NCBI GenBank assembly: GCA_938045435.1
Contig: CALIBA010000342.1
Location: 1 to 6,879, forward strand
DNA length: 6,879 nt
Direction: 5' to 3'
Origin: an uncultured Selenomonas sp.
GTDB lineage: Bacteria; Bacillota; Negativicutes; Selenomonadales; Selenomonadaceae
Part shown: piece after piece, positions 1-4,776 of the stretch
How positions within the stretch are numbered: position 1 is the stretch's first letter
Layout: every line of letters starts with the position of its first letter
The notes under the pieces: model-generated
Told to the model about the DNA's origin: nothing
Database searches by the model: none
What the model saw: only the letters and a program-made list of their open reading frames with translations
Position numbers and translations under genes: made by a program

Positions 1-1
1 T

Positions 2-345
2 CTTACTCTCCCTCTTGGCAATTTGCTTGTTCAACTTTTCCAAATACCCCTTCTTTTCCAGATAGCGTGCACGAATCTCATTTTCCTGTTTCAGATACGC
101 CGTCTGATCCTGTGACACCCGTGCATTCTCGCAAATCAGTGTTTCAAGGCGTTCTACCAAAACACGAAATTCCTGCTCTACTCTACCGCGCTCCTCCATC
201 TGGCAAACACTGTCGATCAGGGAGCGGAGTTCCGCGATTACATTCTCTTTGACTTCCACCAAGTGACGATAACCCGTTCAATCTCATCCTCTGTCAGATG
301 CCTTACACATGAAGTACGCCAAGGATCACCGAGTGGACATACAAG
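2..345 (-). pseudogene. Large serine recombinase, C-terminal remnant (frameshifted, runs off left edge)
   Basis: Read on the minus strand, a frame open to the window edge encodes a charged, coiled-coil-like segment. Its motifs, such as ICENARVSQDQTAY followed by RARYLEKKGYLEKLN, match the long C-terminal coiled coil of large serine recombinases (integrases of conjugative elements and phages). Before it, in another frame, comes CPLGDPWRTSC then VRHLTEDEIERVI, which resembles the end of the recombinase zinc ribbon and the start of the helical region. The two frames join near position 268, where one missing base would restore VIRHLVEV. The upstream frame hits a stop at 346-348, and the catalytic serine domain and most of the zinc ribbon are absent. 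It is therefore a 5'-truncated, frameshifted fragment. The family call rests on remembered motif patterns. The gene's true 3' end lies outside the window. Confidence 0.55.
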
Positions 346-346
346 T

Positions 347-543
347 CATCTATATCGGGGGCAATTCAAAACTATAGGATTCGTCAAATCATGAGGCCAC
401 TATCATGATAACGCGCGTTGTGAGAGTATGTGGACACGCATGAAGTCGGAGCTGCTCTATGGATGCTATGACACAAAGAAGATGACAACCGAAGAATTGA
501 AGCATCTTGTTTGGCGATACTTCATGAGCTATTGGAGTCTGTG
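347..543 (+). pseudogene. IS3-family (IS150-like) transposase, C-terminal fragment
   Basis: A plus-strand frame reads HDNARCESMW, then RMKSELLYGCYDTKKMTTEE, then LKHLVWRYFMSYW. This is the end of the integrase-core (rve) domain of IS3-family orfB transposases; the glutamate of CESM corresponds to the last catalytic residue of the DDE triad. A weaker match lies upstream (FKTIGFVKS, then a TGA at 392-394 where the family has SMSRxG), so the frame is already broken there. Homology stops after the YW pair at about 535, exactly where the IS256-family element begins. The usual tail (NNRRICSANGGLPP-like) is missing, and the stop at 541-543 is created by the junction. No start codon, ribosome site or IS3 terminal repeat is visible. 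It is a dead remnant cut at both ends, and the family assignment is fairly secure. Confidence 0.7.
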
Positions 544-559
544 AAGAAAAGTCTGTAAA
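535..559 (+). repeat. IS256-family left terminal inverted repeat
   Basis: This 25-bp end, starting GAGTCTGTGAAG, pairs with the reverse complement of 1883-1907 with four mismatches (positions 539, 546, 547 and 551). It lies 27 bp beyond the transposase stop codon, on the 3' side of the gene. Confidence 0.75.
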
Positions 560-586
560 TCGGATCTTCTATGATGTGTGCAAGTG

Positions 587-1819
587 TTAATCAGGCAATC
601 TGTTAGGATACATAATCGCCAGTTCGCCTCGGATTTTACCCCAGTTCTTTATCGGCATCGTCCATTTCTTAGTGGCTTCAAACGTCGTCAAATAAAGAAC
701 CTTTAATAACGCTTGTGCACTAGGAAATACGCTCCGTTGTCGATTTAATCTGCGGTATGATGCATTAAGACTCTCTATGATATTCGTGGTATAAAATGCG
801 GTGCGAACACCCATAGAGAACTTGAATATCGGTGTTATGACGTCCCAATGATCATACCATCTCCGCATGTCCGCTGGATAATGGGAACTCCATTTTTTAT
901 CTGCCTCTTCCAGTCTTTTGAGGGCGGTCTTTTCATCAGGAGCCGTGTATATGCTGCGAAGATCCTTGGCAAAGAATTTCATGTCCTTATGCGCCACATA
1001 TTTCAGGGTATTGCGTACCATGTGTACGATGCAGCGCTGATGCTCCGTTTCCGGAAAGGCCGCCTCTACCGCTTCCTTGAGCCCGTCAGAGCAAAGGATA
1101 AGAACATCTTGAACCCCTCGATTTTTTAGGCTGTTAAGAACGCCAAGCCAATATTTGCTGCTCTCATTTTCTCCAATTTCAATGGTTAAGACTTCTTTTC
1201 GCCCGGCATCGTTAATCCCTACAACGACGTAGGCCGCAAGTTTGCTTACGATGCTGTCCTGACGCACGGAAAAATGGATGGCATCAATGAAAACGATCGG
1301 GTAAACGCTGACAAGGCAGCGGTTCTGCCATTCCTCAATGTGGGGCAGAATCTTATCAGTTACGTCGGATACAAATCCTTCCGATGCCTCAAAACCGTAG
1401 ATGTCATTGATCGTTTCGGAAATCTGTCTCGTAGTCATTCCCTTGGCATACATGGATATAGTTTTCTGATCAATCGCAGAGATATCCTTCTGCCGCTTTT
1501 TTACCACCTGTGGTTCAAAAGAAGACTGTCGGTCTTGGGAGACTTCAATCCGAACGCTCCCATAGCTGCTGTTTAATGTCTTGGATTTGTACCCATTGCG
1601 AGCGTTCTCATTAGCGGAGCGTTGGGATTTTTCGTAGCCTAAATGGCTGTCCATTTCCACCTCCATCATTTCCTTGATGGTTCCGCCCAGCAGGTCTTTT
1701 AGTGCGTCTTGGATGTCGGATGTGCTCTCAATGTCATACTCTTGAAAGAGCTGCTGAATGATCGCTCTTTTCCCATCGGTCATTTTGACTTTGTGAACTT
1801 CTTTTTGTTGTTTTGCCAT
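587..1819 (-). CDS. IS256-family (Mutator-type) transposase
   Basis: This 410-residue DDE transposase moves the surrounding insertion sequence by cutting and joining at the terminal repeats. The N-terminal third contains the helical, DNA-binding-like segment, including LKDLLGGTIKEMMEVEMDSHLGYEK, typical of the family. The catalytic core shows D179 (in VFIDAIH), D245 (in LCSDGLKE) and E349 (in TTNIIESLN), with the C-x2-H signature CIVH shortly after the second aspartate. Spacings of 66 and 104 residues fit IS256 members. I chose the ATG at 1819 because a GGGAGGT ribosome site (1828-1834) sits 8 bases before it; an in-frame ATG at 1852 would add 11 residues but has no such site. No frameshift or internal stop is seen, so it is probably functional. 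Several long frames on the opposite strand are shadows. Confidence 0.95.
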   Translation of the reverse strand: MAKQQKEVHKVKMTDGKRAIIQQLFQEYDIESTSDIQDALKDLLGGTIKEMMEVEMDSHLGYEKSQRSANENARNGYKSKTLNSSYGSVRIEVSQDRQSSFEPQVVKKRQKDISAIDQKTISMYAKGMTTRQISETINDIYGFEASEGFVSDVTDKILPHIEEWQNRCLVSVYPIVFIDAIHFSVRQDSIVSKLAAYVVVGINDAGRKEVLTIEIGENESSKYWLGVLNSLKNRGVQDVLILCSDGLKEAVEAAFPETEHQRCIVHMVRNTLKYVAHKDMKFFAKDLRSIYTAPDEKTALKRLEEADKKWSSHYPADMRRWYDHWDVITPIFKFSMGVRTAFYTTNIIESLNASYRRLNRQRSVFPSAQALLKVLYLTTFEATKKWTMPIKNWGKIRGELAIMYPNRLPD

Positions 1820-1827
1820 AAACAAAG

Positions 1828-1834
1828 ACCTCCC
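1828..1834 (-). promoter_or_regulatory. Ribosome binding site deciding the transposase start
   Basis: On the minus strand GGGAGGT lies 8 bases before the ATG at 1819. It supports the shorter 410-residue protein (MAKQQKEVHK...) over the 421-residue version. Confidence 0.8.
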
Positions 1835-1882
1835 ATGATTTGATTTTACCATAGAAGCCCTTATTCCTTTGAGTCGGAAGTT

Positions 1883-1907
1883 TTTACAGAATTTCTTTCA
1901 CACACTC
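1883..1907 (-). repeat. IS256-family right terminal inverted repeat
   Basis: Read on the minus strand it starts GAGTGTGTGAAAG and matches the left end at 21 of 25 positions. It lies upstream of the transposase start, so any transposase promoter must fall within or just inside it. I could not pick a convincing -35/-10 pair there. Confidence 0.75.
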
Positions 1908-2007
1908 GCGCAACACGGAGTATCACAACTTCCCTATGACGCCCTTAGGTTGGAAGTCTCCTCGTGAGGCTCTTTCGCTTCTTCTCTCTCGTGTAACATA
2001 TGTTTGA
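1908..2007 (+). pseudogene. Possible IS30-family transposase tail fragment
   Basis: The plus-strand frame immediately outside the IS256 element reads YHNFPMTPLGWKSPREAL and ends at a TGA (2005-2007). The pattern N-x-x-P-x-x-x-LGW-x-(S/T)-P-x-EA is how many IS30-family transposases end (for example NNRPRKxLGWKTPxEAF). Only about 25 residues can be compared and no catalytic residue is included, so the family call is tentative. No start codon, ribosome site or IS30 terminal repeat is visible. It is not the missing tail of the IS3 transposase on the other side of the IS256 element. Confidence 0.35.
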
Positions 2008-2521
2008 CAAACCTATAGTTTTCTTTATGTCCAAGAGACGTATACGTAAACACGGGAACTCTTATTCCTATAGCTTCGACATCTCGAAATATATAGATGC
2101 CGTATTCTTGTCCTATCTTCGTTCTCTCAAATTAAAACAAGCGAAAAATGAGATCCGTCTTGGTGATGCGTATAAAATCACCTACGAGGACACCAAGAAT
2201 GATCGTGGGCTCATCATTCTTCCAAAAAGGATTCCTTGTCCTGTTGGGTGTATACGTCGTACATTACTTTGTATACAGTCACATGGGATTCCACTCCATC
2301 ACAACATCATTATGAGGATGCTGCATGACCTTCGGATCAACGCACATAGTTTTAGGCATACGCATGCAATGCAGCTGATTTCTGTTAGGGCTAAACCCGT
2401 TGCTGTTGCAGCACGTCTGGGACATGCTGATGCAGCCATCACGCAAAACCTCTATACACATAACACCGAAGAGATGAAACAGGAGATTGTATGTCTCTTT
2501 GATGAAATTGTACGCAAATGA
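2000..2521 (+). pseudogene. Tyrosine recombinase (phage/ICE integrase) with internal deletion
   Basis: The 173-residue frame joins the two ends of an integrase that normally has 350-400 residues. Residues 10-27 (MSKRRIRKHGNSYSYSF) look like the extreme N-terminus of integrases with an Arm-type DNA-binding domain. From about residue 30 the sequence resembles the C-terminal half of the catalytic domain. Box II HSFRHTH (H116, R119), the LGH histidine (H142) and the nucleophilic Y152 in LYTHNTEEMKQE are all present. The core-binding domain and the box I arginine region (usually TGxRxxE) are absent. Residues 78-112 are also poor matches, which suggests a local frameshift. No ribosome site precedes either the ATG at 2000 or the one at 2027. 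It cannot be a working recombinase. It marks a former integrated element next to trpD. Confidence 0.75.
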
Positions 2522-2575
2522 TTTTGTAGACAAATCGTCTGGAGTAAAGTCATTTCCCTTGATACTAAAAGAGCT

Positions 2576-2612
2576 ATGGCAGTGCTGTGTATTTTGTGCT
2601 ATAATACAGCAC
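2576..2612 (+). promoter_or_regulatory. Predicted trpD promoter with extended -10
   Basis: TGC-TATAAT (TATAAT at 2600-2605, with the TG extension at 2597-2598) is a consensus extended -10 box. ATGGCA at 2576-2581 matches four of six -35 positions at 18-bp spacing. Transcription would start near 2612, within the right arm of the palindrome, leaving a leader of about 45 bases before the trpD ATG. That leader is too short for a T-box or a Trp-codon leader peptide, and I see neither. Confidence 0.55.
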
Positions 2613-2618
2613 TGCCAT
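2576..2618. repeat. Long perfect inverted repeat upstream of trpD
   Basis: Arms 2576-2588 (ATGGCAGTGCTGT) and 2606-2618 (ACAGCACTGCCAT) are perfectly complementary over 13 bp, with a 17-base loop. On the plus strand the right arm runs into TTTT (2618-2621), so it could act as an intrinsic terminator for transcription coming out of the mobile region. The loop and right arm also overlap the best promoter for trpD, so it could instead be an operator. The sequence alone does not separate these roles. Confidence 0.7.
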
Positions 2619-2641
2619 TTTAATTGTAAATAGATTTTTTC

Positions 2642-2648
2642 AAGGAGG
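2642..2648 (+). promoter_or_regulatory. trpD ribosome binding site
   Basis: AAGGAGG lies 7 bases before the ATG at 2656. It is a near-perfect Shine-Dalgarno sequence and fixes the trpD start. Confidence 0.9.
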
Positions 2649-2655
2649 AATCAGA

Positions 2656-3675
2656 ATGATAAAAGACGCCATTAAAAAAGTCGTGGACAAGCAAGATCTC
2701 AGTTATGATGAAGCCTATACTGTTATGAATGAAATTATGTCGGGAAAGACTTCTGCTGTGGAAAATGCTGCCTATCTTGCCGCACTATCGACCAAGAGCA
2801 GCGGCATGGAAACCATCGACGAGATTTCAGGTTCTGCCGCAGCAATGCGTGCACATGCAGAGACTGTTGCTCATGATATGGACGTCATCGACATCGTTGG
2901 TACAGGCGGCGACCATTCGGGGAGCATCAATGTTTCAACAACTGCCTCATTCATTGCAGCAGCTGCCGGTCTGAAGGTCTGCAAACATGGCAACCGCGCC
3001 GCCTCTTCCCAAAGTGGCACCGCAGATTGTCTGGAGGCACTCAGGGTGAACATCGATCAACCGCCTGAAAAGGTGCGTGAGGAGCTGCATTCCATTGGTC
3101 TTGCCTTCCTCTTTGCACAGCGTTACCATCAGTCCATGCGCCATGTCGGATCAATTCGCCGCGAACTCGGCATCCGCACGGTATTCAATATTCTTGGTCC
3201 GCTTACGAATCCATCACGCCCCTCTTATATGCTGCTCGGTGTCTATGGCGAGCATCTCCTGCGCCCGCTTGCAAAGGTACTCCCGACACTTGGCATAAAA
3301 CGCGCCCTAATTGTGCACGGTACAGACGGTATGGATGAAATCTCTGTCGGTGCACCGACCAAAGTACATGAAGTCCGAGATGGGAAAGAACACACCTATG
3401 AAATACGTCCAGAGGATTTTGGTTTCTCTCCTGCCTCAAAAGATGCAATTCGCGGCGGTACGCCTGAAGAAAATGCACAGGTAACACGAGGAATTCTCAG
3501 CGGTGATATTACCGATGCACGAGCAAATATCTGCTTGATAAATGCAGGTGCTGCAATCTATATCGGCGGTACAGCTGCCTCGATTGCAGATGGCATCGCG
3601 GCAGCCCGCCAAACAATCGCAAATAAAAGCGCCCTCAGAAAATTGGAAGATTTTATCAAAATCTCTCAAAAATAA
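2656..3675 (+). CDS. trpD: Anthranilate phosphoribosyltransferase
   Basis: TrpD transfers the phosphoribosyl group of PRPP to anthranilate, giving N-(5-phosphoribosyl)anthranilate, the second step from chorismate to tryptophan in the cytoplasm. At 339 residues it has the normal single-domain length. Visible family motifs are the PRPP loop GTGGD (82-86), the NVST segment (92-95), KHGNR (110-114) and SSQSGTADCLEAL. RRELGIRT (168-175) holds the arginine expected to bind anthranilate; next come FNILGPLTNP and the metal/PRPP motif HGTDGMDE (221-228, with D227 and E228). The N-terminal helical domain (about 1-70) is intact. No glutamine amidotransferase (TrpG) domain is fused and no trpE, trpG, trpC, trpF, trpB or trpA is nearby, so this copy sits apart from a trp operon within the window. 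It is followed after 12 bp by a transporter in the same direction, forming a likely operon. Confidence 0.95.
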   Translation: MIKDAIKKVVDKQDLSYDEAYTVMNEIMSGKTSAVENAAYLAALSTKSSGMETIDEISGSAAAMRAHAETVAHDMDVIDIVGTGGDHSGSINVSTTASFIAAAAGLKVCKHGNRAASSQSGTADCLEALRVNIDQPPEKVREELHSIGLAFLFAQRYHQSMRHVGSIRRELGIRTVFNILGPLTNPSRPSYMLLGVYGEHLLRPLAKVLPTLGIKRALIVHGTDGMDEISVGAPTKVHEVRDGKEHTYEIRPEDFGFSPASKDAIRGGTPEENAQVTRGILSGDITDARANICLINAGAAIYIGGTAASIADGIAAARQTIANKSALRKLEDFIKISQK

Positions 3676-3679
3676 GGAG
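3674..3679 (+). promoter_or_regulatory. Transporter ribosome binding site overlapping the trpD stop
   Basis: AAGGAG uses the last two bases of the trpD TAA and sits 8 bases before the ATG at 3688. The overlap suggests co-transcription and possible translational coupling of the two genes. Confidence 0.85.
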
Positions 3680-3687
3680 TTTTACCT

Positions 3688-4623
3688 ATGCAGATACTCG
3701 AACAAATCAGTAATTTCGTCTCTCGTTATATGGCTGTGTTTGTCATTCTCATTGCTGGTATTTCCCTCGTCCAGCCATGGACATTTCTCTGGACAGTTCC
3801 ATTCATTACCATTTTACTTGGTATTGTCATGTTTGGTATGGGAATGACCCTGCGCTTTGAAGATTTTAAGCTCGTTTTACAGCGCCCCAAGGATGTTCTC
3901 ATCGGTACTCTAGCACAGTTTGGTATTATGCCTTTCCTGGCATGGGCGCTGGCACATGCTTTTTCTCTCCCGCCAGAGCTTGCCGCGGGTGTCATTCTTG
4001 TCGGTACCTGTCCGGGCGGTACATCTTCAAATGTCATGACTTATCTCGCGCGCGGCGATGTCGCGCTCTCTGTCTCTATGACAATGGCCTCCACAATCCT
4101 CGCCCCTTTCATGACTCCCCTGATGACGCTCTGGCTCGCCGGGCAGTGGATTGATATTCCCGCAGAAAAAATGATGCTCTCTATTCTTCAGGTTGTCATC
4201 GTTCCAATCATCCTCGGACTTCTCATCAATCGTTTCTTTGAACGACCTGTACAAAAGGCAATCAAAATTCTGCCTCTGATCTCCGTGATTGCTATTGTTC
4301 TCATTGTTGGCGGCGTTGTCTCAGCAAATGCCGGGCGCATCATGGAAACCGGTGCCCTTATCATGGTTGTTGTCATATGCCATAATCTCCTCGGCTATAC
4401 ACTCGGATTCATTGTTAGTAAACTCCTAGGCATGGACATTGCCAAGGTCAAAGCTGTCTCCATCGAGGTCGGTATGCAGAACTCAGGGCTTGCCACCTCA
4501 CTTGCACTGCTCCACTTCGGTCCGGCAGCTGCCATTCCGGGCGCACTCTTTAGCGTCTGGCACAACATCTCTGGATCTCTTGCTGCAAACTATCTTTCAA
4601 GGCGTATAAAAAAACAATCTTAA
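3688..4623 (+). CDS. Bile acid:sodium symporter (BASS) family transporter
   Basis: This 311-residue inner-membrane protein is almost entirely hydrophobic, with roughly nine to ten membrane segments, as in bacterial ASBT homologues. Signature stretches are GMGMTLRFEDF (50-60), GTCPGGTSSNVMTYLARGD (106-124) and IEVGMQNSGLA (259-269). As I recall the Neisseria meningitidis ASBT structure, sodium site 1 uses S114, N115, S128, T132 and E260, and site 2 uses Q77, E260, V261, M263 and Q264. All of these residues are present here at the same numbers, so sodium-coupled uptake is very likely. The substrate cannot be read from the sequence. Bacterial and plant BASS proteins carry small organic anions such as pantoate, ketopantoate or pyruvate as well as bile acids. 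Co-transcription with trpD hints at a carboxylate linked to aromatic metabolism, but this is inference. Confidence 0.92.
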   Translation: MQILEQISNFVSRYMAVFVILIAGISLVQPWTFLWTVPFITILLGIVMFGMGMTLRFEDFKLVLQRPKDVLIGTLAQFGIMPFLAWALAHAFSLPPELAAGVILVGTCPGGTSSNVMTYLARGDVALSVSMTMASTILAPFMTPLMTLWLAGQWIDIPAEKMMLSILQVVIVPIILGLLINRFFERPVQKAIKILPLISVIAIVLIVGGVVSANAGRIMETGALIMVVVICHNLLGYTLGFIVSKLLGMDIAKVKAVSIEVGMQNSGLATSLALLHFGPAAAIPGALFSVWHNISGSLAANYLSRRIKKQS

Positions 4624-4625
4624 TC

Positions 4626-4641
4626 ATCATATGCATATGAT
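4626..4641. repeat. Perfect 16-bp palindrome just after the transporter stop
   Basis: ATCATATGCATATGAT reads the same on both strands, with no spacer, and starts two bases after the transporter stop codon. It is AT-rich and has no T-run beside it, so it is not a typical terminator. It could be a protein-binding site or chance. Confidence 0.4.
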
Positions 4642-4718
4642 CCGGGAATAAGACGACCTCCCCATTTCTCCCCTTTCTTATAAGCATAGCTGCTTGAAAA
4701 CAAAATACGCTCCTTAAA

Positions 4719-4751
4719 AACAGCGATACTGTATAATACAGTATCGCTGTT
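4719..4751 (-). terminator. Intrinsic terminator of the activase-type gene
   Basis: A perfect 15-bp stem (4719-4733 with 4737-4751) encloses a 3-base TAA loop. On the minus strand it is followed by TTTTTAAGGA (reverse complement of 4710-4719), a fitting U-tract; part of that T-run is the last stem base. It lies 26-58 bases past the stop codon of the minus-strand gene. On the plus strand the stem is followed only by TAAATTC, so it would be a poor terminator for the transporter operon, though the hairpin may still act in both directions. Confidence 0.8.
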
Positions 4752-4776
4752 AAATTCTCACAAATAATCTAAACCA

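Larger units (their letters stand above)
535..1907 (-). mobile_element. IS256-family insertion sequence, about 1.37 kb
   Basis: The element is bounded by imperfect inverted repeats: 535-559 and 1883-1907 match at 21 of 25 positions when one is reverse-complemented, both starting GAGT. It contains a single full-length transposase gene on the minus strand, and its length is normal for the family. The flanking 8-9 bases (agctattg on the left, gcgcaaca on the right) are not the same, so there is no target-site duplication. The left flank is an IS3-family remnant and the right flank is unrelated. The element therefore no longer sits in its original target; deletion or recombination after insertion is the likely reason. 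The exact outer ends could be off by a base or two. Confidence 0.85.

Noticed and set aside
67..252. A 61-residue plus-strand reading frame at the left end.
   Set aside because: It lies opposite the serine recombinase coiled-coil remnant, has no ribosome site and no protein-like pattern.
848..1576. Plus-strand frames of 93 and 100 residues inside the IS256 element.
   Set aside because: They are antisense to the conserved catalytic core of the transposase and have no ribosome sites or family features.
2002..2018. TTGACA at 2002-2007 region followed by TATAGT as an integrase promoter.
   Set aside because: The two boxes are only about 5 bases apart, far from the 16-18 needed.
2522..2655. Trp-codon leader peptide attenuator or T-box upstream of trpD.
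   Set aside because: There is no short frame with tandem Trp codons, and the predicted leader of about 45 bases is too short for a T-box. Only the single palindrome is present.
4681..4696. Small AAGCA/TGCTT hairpin after the transporter gene.
   Set aside because: A 5-bp stem without a T-run is expected by chance and is too weak for a terminator.
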